Positions 1 to 8,226 are shown, numbered from the stretch's first letter. The stretch: 40,899 nucleotides of DNA from Spirochaetales bacterium (GCA_016935735.1 JAFGQK010000115.1:1-40899); one strand, 5' to 3'. The notes: generated by a model not told the origin, from the letters alone. Made by a program: numbers and translations.

Positions 1-150
1 ATTATTCAGGATCTAAAAGCTTTTACCGGGAAAGCGGAACGGAAGGATGATGAAACACTCATGATCATCGAGATTAAGAAAACCGCCTTGAAAAAGAATT
101 CAAAGGAGAGAAAAGCCGGTTTCCCGCGGCTGGCTGTTCGTTCGAAATAG
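1..150 (+). CDS. PP2C/SpoIIE-family serine/threonine phosphatase, C-terminal fragment
   Basis: The frame is open from the first base and stops at 148-150, giving 49 residues. It contains AFTGKAERKDDETLMIIEIKK, which matches the C-terminal strand of SpoIIE/RsbU-type PP2C phosphatases, where an AxQxDDxT(L/M) motif carries the last metal-binding aspartates (here the DD of KDDETL). The final 25 or so residues are a basic tail. The rest of the gene lies outside the window, so sensor domains upstream cannot be seen. The family call is recognised from a short motif and is moderately sure. Confidence 0.6.
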   Translation: MIQDLKAFTGKAERKDDETLMIIEIKKTALKKNSKERKAGFPRLAVRSK

Positions 151-233
151 TTATTCCGGCTGGCGGTTTTCAAATATAAACTTCATTAGCCGGTAATTCT
201 TGAGAACCAGCTTGTTGAAAGATTATAATTGGG

Positions 234-377
234 GTTCAACTACTGTTGAACACTCCTCAACATTCGTTGAGGTACGATAGTAATTTATAAGGTACTCCTC
301 AACATTCGTTGAGGCACGGTAGTAATTTATAAGGTACTCCTCAACATTCGTTGAGGCACGGTAGTAATTTATAAGGT
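234..377 (+). repeat. Three 42-bp tandem repeats with hairpins plus one related hairpin
   Basis: Units lie at 252-293, 294-335 and 336-377. Units 2 and 3 are identical and unit 1 differs at two positions. Each unit carries the perfect stem-loop CCTCAACattcGTTGAGG (7-bp stem, 4-base loop; 255-272, 297-314, 339-356). A fourth hairpin with the same geometry but different arms, GTTCAACtactGTTGAAC, sits just before them at 234-251. The array ends 22 bases before the ATG of the next gene, so in any transcript from upstream it would form a row of hairpins in the leader. Function is unknown. Confidence 0.9.
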
Positions 378-399
378 ACTGGTTGAAAAGAGAAAACAT

Positions 400-2226
400 A
401 TGGGAATGAAAAGATCAATTAACAGGTCCATAAAGACTCATCGTAAAAGAGGATCAATCCTTGGAGAATTAATCCTTCTGTTTTTACTGGTAAGCATTAT
501 TTTCCTGATGGTTTTTTTTAATGATATTATCACTCATCTTGGTTTTAAAGAACTGCAAACAAATTTGTCAAATCTGAACCGGAAAAACTCCAGGCGGGAC
601 TTCCTGGGTATGGTTTCCAGGTACAAATTGCAGAAAGAACTGTATGAAAACAAAACAAACGACAGTGATTTTGCAGTTGAAGAATTGAAAATAAATTCAC
701 TTATCAGTTCGAGTGAAAAATCCTTTGCAGAAATCAAGGAAAAATATAAAGAATTGCTTCCGGCTGCACTTTTTTTTGTTAATTCGATACGTTTTACGAT
801 GGGGCGGGAACCGCTTAGTATAAATACAGAAGATCCTGCAAGACATTACCTGGACGTTGCCTATTACTACGAGAGGAATAAACTGTTTAAAAAAGCACTC
901 GAAATATATGAAAAGACAATGGGAGTGATCAGACAGGAGAATGACAGTGTGCCTGTCATTCAGTTGCACCAGGGCTTCTGTTTTTCCATTATCGGTGATT
1001 ATGAGAATGCCCGGGACAAATATACTACCGTTATCACGACGGACAGGAATCCTGAAGTAACAAAAACAGCGAAGATCCTGTTGAGCTACCTTGATGACAT
1101 CCAGCAGGAAATCATTAATGTCATGAATTCCGATGCAGATCCGATCGAAAAGGGCGAGAAGCTGTATAAATTAATGGCTTATGATGAAGCGATAAAATTA
1201 CTGGATAATGCCGAACCGGAAAATCAGGAGGACCTTGAAAAGGTACAGTATTATAAAGCTCGTTCCCTGGAAGAAAAAGGGGAAACGAAAAATGCTGTTG
1301 AAATCTATCAGGATATCATTACCCAGGACCCGGATTCAGATTATGCCGTAATGTCGAACAGGAGGATACTTGCCCTCGGTGCCGTAAATGATAATAATAA
1401 AGATTTAAAGGAACTGGCAGATAAGAATAACCAGTTGATTGGAGACGGCGAGTATACCTTGTATTCCGAATCCCTTGCCGCGGCGGCCGGGGAAAGTGGT
1501 GGCCGCTCCCTCGAAGATATTCTTAAGGACAGTTATTTGAGTCCTGAAATAACTTCGGACCTTTTGAATGAAAACGATGCCGTGGAAAAGGAAAAAAATG
1601 ATTTTATCGACGAGATTGTGACAGCTGTAGTAAAAGAGGATAAGGATTACACGATTAAAAATACCGCTTTTTATGAACAGGCGATCAAGAAACTGGAACA
1701 GGTGAAACAGGAACTGGAAGAGCGAAATGCTGTACTGGAAAAAGAAAAACAACGAACCGAAAATCAGCGAAAAAAGCTTAAGGAACTGGAGAAAAAGAAT
1801 GTCGCCCTGGAAGCAAATAAACGGTTGATAGAAGATCAATTGCAGAAGTTGAAGGAAGAGAAAAATGCTGCCCTGGAAGAAGAAAAACAGCTTATTGAAA
1901 AGCGGTTAAACGACATGGAGCAGACAATTGAGAAAAATCAACAGGAGCGTTCTGCTATGAGTGGCAGGCTGGAAGTGGTTGAACATAAAGACCGGTTCGG
2001 AAGAATCATTTTAAAATACCGGTACGGATATGACGAAGCAGGTAACAAATATACCGATTCCTACTCTATTTATTATTACGGGGACTTCGATGAACTCTAT
2101 AAAGTCGTAGATTATAACGGGAAAAATGAAATGACTGCCTATTATTTAATCATTTATGATGAGCAGGAAGAACAAATTAAAATTAAAAAATATGATGAGA
2201 ATAATAATCTGATTTATGTTGATTGA
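400..2226 (+). CDS. Membrane-anchored TPR and coiled-coil protein
   Basis: 608 residues. A basic N-terminus (SINRSIKTHRKR) precedes one hydrophobic segment at about 20-45, so the protein is probably anchored in the inner membrane with the bulk on one side. Residues about 145-330 read as TPR-like helical repeats (ALEIYEKTM, YKARSLEEKGETKNAVEIYQDII). Residues about 425-520 are a strongly charged coiled coil rich in E, K and L. The last 75 residues carry YD-repeat-like beta segments (YGYDEAGNKY, YDENNNLIYVD). The start at 400 has only a weak AAGAGA ribosome site, and ATG 406 is an alternative. No enzyme motif is seen. The architecture suggests a scaffold or assembly role, but this is a guess. 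Confidence 0.75.
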   Translation: MGMKRSINRSIKTHRKRGSILGELILLFLLVSIIFLMVFFNDIITHLGFKELQTNLSNLNRKNSRRDFLGMVSRYKLQKELYENKTNDSDFAVEELKINSLISSSEKSFAEIKEKYKELLPAALFFVNSIRFTMGREPLSINTEDPARHYLDVAYYYERNKLFKKALEIYEKTMGVIRQENDSVPVIQLHQGFCFSIIGDYENARDKYTTVITTDRNPEVTKTAKILLSYLDDIQQEIINVMNSDADPIEKGEKLYKLMAYDEAIKLLDNAEPENQEDLEKVQYYKARSLEEKGETKNAVEIYQDIITQDPDSDYAVMSNRRILALGAVNDNNKDLKELADKNNQLIGDGEYTLYSESLAAAAGESGGRSLEDILKDSYLSPEITSDLLNENDAVEKEKNDFIDEIVTAVVKEDKDYTIKNTAFYEQAIKKLEQVKQELEERNAVLEKEKQRTENQRKKLKELEKKNVALEANKRLIEDQLQKLKEEKNAALEEEKQLIEKRLNDMEQTIEKNQQERSAMSGRLEVVEHKDRFGRIILKYRYGYDEAGNKYTDSYSIYYYGDFDELYKVVDYNGKNEMTAYYLIIYDEQEEQIKIKKYDENNNLIYVD

Positions 2227-2275
2227 TAATTGATGATTGAAAGAAGATGTAATCCATGACCATCAATATTCCCGA

Positions 2276-2818
2276 TTAAATCTGCCCCTCATCACCCGGT
2301 GTACCAGGTTCATGGGGATCCACAAGCACCACAGCAACCCGGGCAAAATCATCAAAAAACGATTCATTCTTTGCAATCATCCGGTAGGTTTTGGCCCCGC
2401 CCAGGCTTTTCCCGATAAGCAGGCATAAAAGCTGGGACTTCGGGATTCCGTAGTCATCGACCAGATCATTCACCCTTTTTTTTGCATCACCAATGTCATA
2501 GCTGCCGGATAACCAGTATTTACGCCATGCGCTCCAGCCGGAGACATTCCCTATGGCAGCATAAAAGGAATCATCGATGCGTTTATCATTCCCTGAACCG
2601 TCCCAGACAATGGCGACTATTTTTGTGGGTGTGCCCCTGGTTCCGGCGACCTGGTTTGTTCCGGCATCTTTCTCGGCCAGGGAAGACCCGGATGCCGTTT
2701 CCGTAGACTCTGTCACGGTGGAAGTATCTACCGGGGTATCACAACTGCCTGTTGTAAAAAAGATAACCAGTAAAGCACAGATGAAGAGATACCATGATCG
2801 TTGAATTGTTGTTTTCAT
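2276..2818 (-). CDS. Putative lipoprotein with alpha/beta-hydrolase-like nucleophile elbow
   Basis: 180 residues. A hydrophobic signal (residues 9-22) ends in TTGSC, a lipobox with Cys26 as the predicted lipidated residue. A Ser/Thr-rich linker follows to about residue 60. The mature domain contains LLIGKSLGGAKTYRMI, a G-x-S-x-G elbow with candidate nucleophile Ser138, and later VVLVDPHEPGTPGDE, where an aspartate after a hydrophobic strand could be the acid of a catalytic triad. The whole domain is only about 115 residues, far shorter than a complete hydrolase, so it may be a minimal or degraded version. A good ribosome site (AAGGAGA) precedes the ATG. The leader contains a long nested hairpin (2861-2949). 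Enzymatic function is inference. Confidence 0.7.
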   Translation of the reverse strand: MKTTIQRSWYLFICALLVIFFTTGSCDTPVDTSTVTESTETASGSSLAEKDAGTNQVAGTRGTPTKIVAIVWDGSGNDKRIDDSFYAAIGNVSGWSAWRKYWLSGSYDIGDAKKRVNDLVDDYGIPKSQLLCLLIGKSLGGAKTYRMIAKNESFFDDFARVAVVLVDPHEPGTPGDEGQI

Positions 2819-2860
2819 TTCTTTCTCCTTTTTAAATAAATTTCATTTGAAATATAGCAT

Positions 2861-2949
2861 AACGTTGGCTACAACCCAATTAACAGGCTGTCCAGGTTCT
2901 TTTAATTATGCTGGTCTCATTAACCTGGCGACCAACGTTTTGTTATTTT
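2861..2949 (-). other. Nested hairpin in the leader of the small lipoprotein gene
   Basis: An outer perfect 8-bp stem (AACGTTGG 2861-2868 with CCAACGTT 2942-2949) encloses an inner perfect 7-bp stem (CCAGGTT 2892-2898 with AACCTGG 2932-2938). It ends 43 bases before the start of the minus-strand lipoprotein gene. A plausible minus-strand promoter (TTGACT, 16 bases, TAACAA) lies just upstream, so the hairpin would be near the 5' end of that mRNA. No U-tract follows in the minus direction, which argues against a simple terminator there. In the plus direction it is followed by TTTTGTTATTTT and could act as a terminator. Confidence 0.55.
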
Positions 2950-3072
2950 AACAAGATTTTAAGTCAAAATAACACATAGTAGCTTAATTAATGCAAAAAA
3001 AAGATGTGACAAATAATGCGACAAAGAGCAGGTTGACAGGACTCGATTATTCTTTTTCAAGGGAAAATAGAA

Positions 3073-5211
3073 TCAGGATAGAATTTCAAATAATTGAGCT
3101 GTCGACTGAATCTTCAGTTTTTTATGAATTCTCCGTACGTATGAGCGTACGGAGTTAATCGAGACATTGAGATTTGCCGCTATTTCTTTGTATAGTAGTC
3201 CCTGTTTCAGCATGGAAATAACCCGTATTTCCTGGTCGGAAATTCCGTGTTGCGTATACAAATACCTGTCTCCTGTATCATATAATTTGTCGGCCTGTTT
3301 TTTTAATGTATCCTTTAAATACCGGTTTACCAATCTTTCCACTTCTTCCAGATTTTGTTTGCTTAAGGACTTACGCATTTTAATAAGGGCTGCTATTTTA
3401 TAAAGCAGTTCATCAATTGAAAATGGTTTAACAATATAATCAATAGCGCCATCTGCAAGGCATTGAAGCCTGGTCTGATGGGATAATTTGGCTGTTAAGA
3501 AAATAAACGGTACAGCGGAATAGGTATTGTCTTTTACTATGTTTGCACGGAAGGTCTGACCGTCCATCTGGTCCATCATGATATCCGAAATTATAATATC
3601 CAGGTTTTTTATGTGCCCGATTTTTTCAAGTCCTTCTTTCCCATTCCGGGCGCAATAAACATTGTAATTATCTTTGAGTTTATCGTAAAGAAAACCAAGA
3701 AGGTCTTCATTGTCTTCTACCAGCAAAATAGAAGAACACTCGAAGCAGTATCGGGTATCTTCCGCTTGAACAGGGATAGTTGAACCATTAATAAAAAAAT
3801 GATTATCTTTATCAGTTGAAACGACATCAGCAGCACCTATTTCATGGTTCATGAAACGTACAGTGATCCTGGTTCCCTCATTTTCCCTGCTTTTCACGGA
3901 AATACCGGCTCGAATGTCATTACAGATTCCCTTGACAATTGCAAGCCCCATCCCCAATCCCTGGATATTGCGTTTTTTATGGGATACCTGGTAATAAGGA
4001 TAAAAGATATTTCCAATTACTTTTTCCGGGATGCCGATTCCTGTATCCGAAACATCCAGTACAATGCTGTTTCCTGTTTTTTTCAGAATGACAGATACCC
4101 TGCCCCCGGGATTATTGTATTTTAGTGAATTTTCTAAAAGATTATTTATAATTCTATTGAATGCAAACGGATCGATTTTTGTATAAAGTTCATCCAAATC
4201 CACAGAAACTTCGAGGTGAATATCTTTTTTTTCAGCAGCCTGCTTGAACAATAATACTGCTTCTTTGAGCATTTGTGAACAATTGATGATTTTCTCATGG
4301 TTATAAAAGGGTTTGCCGGATTGTAATTTATGTAAATCAAGAAAATTAACGATGTCTCTTTTCATTTTCTCAAGCCCGGCCTGGATAGGCTGAAGGTTTC
4401 CCGGTTCCCGGGAGGATTTATAAAAGTCGGAAAAAGAATTGGTCACGATGGTAAGCGGTGTTTTGATTTCATGGGCAATATTGATGAAAAATGTTTCCTG
4501 CTGTTCTTTTGCTTCCTCAAGCTGACGCGTCCGTTCACGGACTTTCTGTTCAAGACTGTCTTTAAGGAGAAGCAATTCATAATGCTCCTTATTAATGCTT
4601 TTGGTAAGGCTGTAAGAAAAGGTAAATGCCATAATAATAAAGAATATCCGTGTAATAAGCGAAGGGGTTATCTCAAGGTAAAGAGTGAGGATGCCGGTAT
4701 GGATCAGGAGGAAGACCGAAAGCAGCGTATAGCCGGTCAGAATAATAAGTTCGTTTTTATTTTTTATTTTCATTTTAAACAGAAGTGTATAAATGGTGAT
4801 ACAAAGATACAACAGTGTTCCCAGGAAAAGCATAAAATAGAGAAGCCGGAGAAAGATAACGTTACCTGAAAACTGGAAAAGCAGGGAGGTCGATATCCCC
4901 GGGATAACGATTATACAGGAAAGAATTATTGAAAAACCTTTTATTCTCTTCATATTAAAAATAGTGTAGGGTAAAAAAATAAAAATAACTGCAAAAACAA
5001 CACAGGTAAGAGCATAAATAAAATGGAAAAGAATATACTCATAAGAAGAAGAATATTTATAAATGGAGTTCCAGTAAAGGAAAAAACTGTAACATGAACA
5101 GAAGAAGGTAAAGAGCAGGTTGCTTAAGTCGTGTCTTCTCCCGGCAAAAATGAGGAGATGATAAATAGACAATGTTACATAGATTCCTATGAAAAATAAC
5201 GCTGAATTCAT
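3073..5211 (-). CDS. Membrane hybrid sensor histidine kinase with receiver and LuxR-type HTH
   Basis: 712 residues. Residues 1-205 form about seven hydrophobic helices, resembling a 7TM sensor module. A short coiled coil leads to a HisKA domain with the H-box FFINIAHEIKTPL (phosphorylated His247). The HATPase domain has N-box INNLLENSLKYN (about 354-366), G1 DTGIGIP and G2 GLGMGLAIVK. A receiver domain follows (ILLVEDNED, phosphoacceptor Asp543 in IISDIMM, conserved Lys in YIVKPF). The C-terminus (about 650-712) is a LuxR/GerE-type helix-turn-helix (LYKEIAANLNVSINSVRSYVRRIHKKL). Sensor, kinase, receiver and DNA-binding domain are thus in one membrane protein. Ribosome site CAGGAAAAC is fair. 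No ligand or target can be inferred. Confidence 0.92.
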   Translation of the reverse strand: MNSALFFIGIYVTLSIYHLLIFAGRRHDLSNLLFTFFCSCYSFFLYWNSIYKYSSSYEYILFHFIYALTCVVFAVIFIFLPYTIFNMKRIKGFSIILSCIIVIPGISTSLLFQFSGNVIFLRLLYFMLFLGTLLYLCITIYTLLFKMKIKNKNELIILTGYTLLSVFLLIHTGILTLYLEITPSLITRIFFIIMAFTFSYSLTKSINKEHYELLLLKDSLEQKVRERTRQLEEAKEQQETFFINIAHEIKTPLTIVTNSFSDFYKSSREPGNLQPIQAGLEKMKRDIVNFLDLHKLQSGKPFYNHEKIINCSQMLKEAVLLFKQAAEKKDIHLEVSVDLDELYTKIDPFAFNRIINNLLENSLKYNNPGGRVSVILKKTGNSIVLDVSDTGIGIPEKVIGNIFYPYYQVSHKKRNIQGLGMGLAIVKGICNDIRAGISVKSRENEGTRITVRFMNHEIGAADVVSTDKDNHFFINGSTIPVQAEDTRYCFECSSILLVEDNEDLLGFLYDKLKDNYNVYCARNGKEGLEKIGHIKNLDIIISDIMMDQMDGQTFRANIVKDNTYSAVPFIFLTAKLSHQTRLQCLADGAIDYIVKPFSIDELLYKIAALIKMRKSLSKQNLEEVERLVNRYLKDTLKKQADKLYDTGDRYLYTQHGISDQEIRVISMLKQGLLYKEIAANLNVSINSVRSYVRRIHKKLKIQSTAQLFEILS

Positions 5212-5331
5212 ACTCGTTTTCCTGCTTTACGAGAGAAATTCGTATTTTTAATTTTCCATGTTCATGATAGAAAAAGCCGTCATTCGTGTCAAGAACTTTT
5301 GGCAAAGAAATTGATTCATTATCAAAAGGAA

Positions 5332-5346
5332 ACCTCCTTTGGAGGT
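5332..5346. terminator. Small hairpin between the DUF4349 operon and the histidine kinase gene
   Basis: Perfect 6-bp stem with a 3-base loop (ACCTCC TTT GGAGGT). In the minus direction it is followed by TTTCCTTTTG, so it could stop read-through from the operon ending at 5439. It resembles the neighbouring hairpin at 5416-5434: in both, GGTGGTCT follows the right arm on the plus strand. It lies about 120 bases ahead of the kinase gene and could also affect its leader. Confidence 0.4.
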
Positions 5347-5410
5347 GGTCTATTTCCTCCTTATTATATTGATTATAAAGGCTATGCCTTTCAGATTCTT
5401 TTGATTTAGA

Positions 5411-5440
5411 AAAAGCCGCCTGCTCTGCAGGTGGTCTTTT
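5411..5440 (-). terminator. Intrinsic terminator of the DUF4349 operon
   Basis: Arms CCGCCTGC (5416-5423) and GCAGGTGG (5427-5434) pair over 8 positions with one wobble on the plus strand (a mismatch on the minus strand). On the minus strand the stem is followed by CTTTTTCT, a U-rich tail. It abuts the stop codon of the last gene of the operon at 5439. Confidence 0.6.
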
Positions 5441-5888
5441 ACTTTAATGTTATTGTACCCAGGCTTGCTACAAGGGCCTGCCTGTACTTATGATAAAGAT
5501 CCAGTTCCCCCGCGGCTTCAGCAATTGCAATCCTCTTCCCGAATACGGCGATAGCAGTCATATAAATATAGTTTTCCTGTCCATAGGGAGCACCCCATTC
5601 AAAGAATACTCCTTTCCTGCCACCTGCATCAAACTCTGTCTGATCGATAAGCTCATACCCTTCTCTTTCAAGGTGTATTTTTACTGCTTCCTGCCAGAAA
5701 CCGATCTCTTTTACCGGGTAATTTTTCACATATCGTACCCGGTAGAGGACACCTTCCGGGCTGACCCCATAATAGGATTCACAGGTCTTTATTTCGGCAA
5801 ATCCTTCCGGTTTTTCCACTCCAACTTTATAACAGGCACTTATAAGTACCAGTGGAAGGATGATGCAGGTAATAAATCTATTTTTCAT
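5439..5888 (-). CDS. Small lipoprotein, stand-alone version of the C-terminal domain of its operon neighbour
   Basis: 149 residues from the ATG at 5888, which has an excellent CAGGAGGGG ribosome site and overlaps the upstream gene's stop by 11 bases; a longer frame to 6008 has no support. The signal peptide ends in LISAC, a lipobox. The mature part (SPEGVLYRVRYVKNYPV, GFWQEAVKIHLEREGYEL) visibly matches the C-terminal about 110 residues of the first gene of the operon (EGIRIRIAS, GFWQRAVEYHLSRF). It is probably an envelope protein working with the two DUF4349 proteins. Function unknown. Confidence 0.8.
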   Translation of the reverse strand: MKNRFITCIILPLVLISACYKVGVEKPEGFAEIKTCESYYGVSPEGVLYRVRYVKNYPVKEIGFWQEAVKIHLEREGYELIDQTEFDAGGRKGVFFEWGAPYGQENYIYMTAIAVFGKRIAIAEAAGELDLYHKYRQALVASLGTITLK

Positions 5889-6489
5889 TGGGGAACCCCT
5901 CCTGTTTGAACCTGTAGAGATCAAGGGTATTAATCCAGTCAAAGGATGATGGTATTTTTTCCGGGAGTGCGGATTTCTTGAATGTAAAGGAAATCTCCAC
6001 ATAGGCATATTTCCTTTCCACTTCCAGCTTATTCAAACTCCCTTTCAGGCTTTCGATTTCGTTAAGCAGAAGAAGAAGTTCCTGCTCAATCCCCAGGGTG
6101 TCTTCAACCCCGGCCCTGTCAAAAAGTTGTAAATTCTTAAAAAGGATCTCCTGCCTGCTTTTGATCCCTGATGAAAGAGTAATATACTGCTCCCGGATAT
6201 CTTCCGATGTTTCCGATATTTTCTCTACATCAACCCCCAGGGTTTCCAGTGTCCGGGTGAATTCCCTTACCTTTTCCACCGGTATTCTGGCAGAGAGGAG
6301 TGTGTCAGATTTAACTAAAAAGTACCCCCTGTTATTTTCCAGCCATGTCACAATCATCTCCTGTGTGGTTTCGGGATCAAAGACAATCAGGTTGGCACTT
6401 ATGATAATACGTCTATAGTTTTCAAGAGAATGACACGGAAGGCTTAATATTATTAAAAAAGTGAGTATCATTACGATGATTGTTCTCAT
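5878..6489 (-). CDS. DUF4349-like exported protein
   Basis: 203 residues with an N-terminal signal or anchor (MILTFLIILSLPCHS). The body matches the DUF4349 pattern: a beta segment with small-residue periodicity, the RIPVEKVREFTRTLETLGVDVEKI core, the EDIREQYITLSSGIKSRQ helix, a coiled-coil hairpin, then YVEISFTFKK. It is a paralogue of the upstream gene (which has RIPKELFAEILTALMEMGEVL at the same place) but stops before the extra C-terminal domain, which here is encoded by the next gene. Its start overlaps the upstream stop by 4 bases (ATGA-type coupling around 6486-6489). Role unknown; DUF4349 proteins are envelope proteins with a coiled coil. Confidence 0.8.
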   Translation of the reverse strand: MRTIIVMILTFLIILSLPCHSLENYRRIIISANLIVFDPETTQEMIVTWLENNRGYFLVKSDTLLSARIPVEKVREFTRTLETLGVDVEKISETSEDIREQYITLSSGIKSRQEILFKNLQLFDRAGVEDTLGIEQELLLLLNEIESLKGSLNKLEVERKYAYVEISFTFKKSALPEKIPSSFDWINTLDLYRFKQEGFPNEK

Positions 6490-7655
6490 TTTATCCTGCC
6501 CTCCTTTATATACCCCTTTACTGCCTCCCCGAATTTCTCGAATGCAGCATGATTCGGGAAGAGTATTTCGCAGACAAAAATCTTATTTTCCTTTACCATG
6601 ATACCGACAATATAATAAAAAGGATCCGGATCTTTACTCATAAACTGGACTGCTTTAAAATCCCCCAGCTCAAGAAACTCTGATGTTTTGTAGAACCGGG
6701 AAAGGTGATACTCCACCGCCCTTTGCCAGAAGCCGGCATCTCCTTCCGGTTTGTTTTTTGTTGATGCAATCCGGATACGTATACCCTCTGTACTCTCTGC
6801 AAAAAAGTACTTTCTATTATCAAACACTGCAAACTCATCACCTGTTTTGAGTTGTACCGAACCCTTAAGCGTATACAGGGAAATATAGAAAGGATCGAGC
6901 CCGGCTATCCAGGGAAATGGGATCGCACGTTTGTCTTCATAAGAAAGGCCGGTAAGCCGCTGCTCGAGCTGGATAGTAATCCGTGAGAATGAGATAAGCC
7001 GTTTGATATTTTCCAGGGTCATACTTATTGTTTCAATTTCTTCTGAAAGCCTCCGTATTTCTTTAAGGATTTTCAGACGCACTTTCACATCGGTTGTCTT
7101 TTCAAGGAGGTTGTACAGGCGGTTCCTGGTCTTTTTCGCAATTTCCAGCCTTGCTGCAAAATCCTTAAAGATATCTGTTACATCATATGTCTCGACAGAT
7201 TTATTCAATACCTCACCCATCTCCATTAATGCAGTGAGTATTTCTGCAAACAATTCTTTTGGTATCCGGATAATGACTGTATCCTCATAGGAAGCTTCGA
7301 CATATCCCTGCACCTTATCTGCAAGAGAAGAAATTTCATTCCTTGTCTCTTTTACATTATCCACACGGAGCCGTAAGAATCCAAAGTAAACGAGCATCCG
7401 TTCTTCCTGTTTTTCCCGCTCTCCCGTTTCCCTTTCCGTATCATCTCTTTCCCCGCCGCGAAAAGCATCCCCCGGCTGGTCTGTCCCGGATTCGTCATAC
7501 TTCATGTCCTCTTCATCATCAGTTAAAGCAGACCTTTTGTTAAATACTTCAGAGTTTTCCTGCATATCATATTTTGAACAGGTGGTGAGAAAAACAAAAA
7601 ATAATGTAATTATTAAAAAGAGCCAAGCGGTAAAACTGTCTGTTAATTGTTTCAT
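6486..7655 (-). CDS. DUF4349 lipoprotein with extra C-terminal domain
   Basis: 389 residues. The signal peptide ends in FLTTC, a lipobox. An acidic low-complexity linker (to about residue 85) is followed by the DUF4349 core (LRLRVDNVKETRNEISSLADKVQGYVEASYED, RIPKELF, YDVTDIFKDFAARLEIAKKTRNRL, a coiled-coil hairpin to about 215, FSRITIQLEQR). A C-terminal domain of about 130 residues follows (FAESTEGIRIRIAS to the end) that matches the separate protein encoded at 5439-5888. First gene of a three-gene, overlapping operon. There is no ribosome site, but a TTGAAA-16-TATACT promoter ends 8 bases before the ATG, so the mRNA may be leaderless. Confidence 0.85.
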   Translation of the reverse strand: MKQLTDSFTAWLFLIITLFFVFLTTCSKYDMQENSEVFNKRSALTDDEEDMKYDESGTDQPGDAFRGGERDDTERETGEREKQEERMLVYFGFLRLRVDNVKETRNEISSLADKVQGYVEASYEDTVIIRIPKELFAEILTALMEMGEVLNKSVETYDVTDIFKDFAARLEIAKKTRNRLYNLLEKTTDVKVRLKILKEIRRLSEEIETISMTLENIKRLISFSRITIQLEQRLTGLSYEDKRAIPFPWIAGLDPFYISLYTLKGSVQLKTGDEFAVFDNRKYFFAESTEGIRIRIASTKNKPEGDAGFWQRAVEYHLSRFYKTSEFLELGDFKAVQFMSKDPDPFYYIVGIMVKENKIFVCEILFPNHAAFEKFGEAVKGYIKEGRIK

Positions 7656-7663
7656 ACTACAAA

Positions 7664-7691
7664 AGTATAGTGATAGAAGTTAAATTTTCAA
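7664..7691 (-). promoter_or_regulatory. Sigma70-like promoter immediately before the DUF4349 operon
   Basis: On the minus strand TTGAAA (7691-7686), a 16-base spacer, and TATACT (7669-7664). The -10 box ends 8 bases before the ATG at 7655, so transcription would begin at about the start codon. It overlaps the 3' end of the upstream gene. Confidence 0.55.
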
Positions 7692-8149
7692 CTATTTTCT
7701 TCTTCCTGGGCCATGAGATATTTAAACTCTTCGGCAGATACAATACTCTCCTGGTCATACTTTTCACCTTTATTCTTTTTAAGGATTGCCTTGATTTCAA
7801 AAACATCATCTTCCTGCTTCCGGGCAATAGTGAGCAGTCTGTCTGCATAACTCTCAAAAGATTGTGAAAGGGGCGACCGTTTGGAGAGAATATCATCAAT
7901 AACTCCATTGAAGTTTTTTTTAAGCCGTTCCATATTTTTCAGATAATCTGACCGTTTCAGAAGATGGGGATTGCTTTTAAGCTTTCTGTAGATATGATCG
8001 ATTGTATTGGCATAAAAAAAAATATCCTGGATAATTTTCTGGATAAAAAACCCGGCATTTAAATCGAGTTTTATTCCATCCTTGAGTGTCTTTACCTGAA
8101 GGTGAAGAAAAAAAATATTATCTTCATAGTGGATTACTTTTTCTGCCAT
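7688..8149 (-). CDS. Conserved hypothetical protein, all-helical
   Basis: 153 residues, largely helical, with no signal peptide, membrane helix or motif I recognise. The start has a good ribosome site (AACAGGAGAA). It contains a hydrophobic helix pattern (GFFIQKIIQDIFFYANTIDHIYRKL) and an acidic end (AQEEENS). It is divergent from the ribosomal protein operon and upstream of the DUF4349 operon, from which it is separated by only 32 bases. Cytoplasmic location is likely; function cannot be inferred. Confidence 0.7.
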   Translation of the reverse strand: MAEKVIHYEDNIFFLHLQVKTLKDGIKLDLNAGFFIQKIIQDIFFYANTIDHIYRKLKSNPHLLKRSDYLKNMERLKKNFNGVIDDILSKRSPLSQSFESYADRLLTIARKQEDDVFEIKAILKKNKGEKYDQESIVSAEEFKYLMAQEEENS

Positions 8150-8226
8150 TTCTCCTGTTATTTTAATCGGTTTTATTTATAAATTCCTTAAAGCCAAAAT
8201 CCATAAAAAATCTTTTTTTTCACCCC

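Noticed and set aside
252..377. Tandem hairpin repeats as a CRISPR array
   Set aside because: The repeats are directly adjacent with no variable spacers and no cas genes are near.
1405..1839. 144-residue minus-strand frame
   Set aside because: Antisense to the coiled-coil gene; its Phe/Leu-rich product is the usual shadow of Lys/Glu-rich coding sequence.
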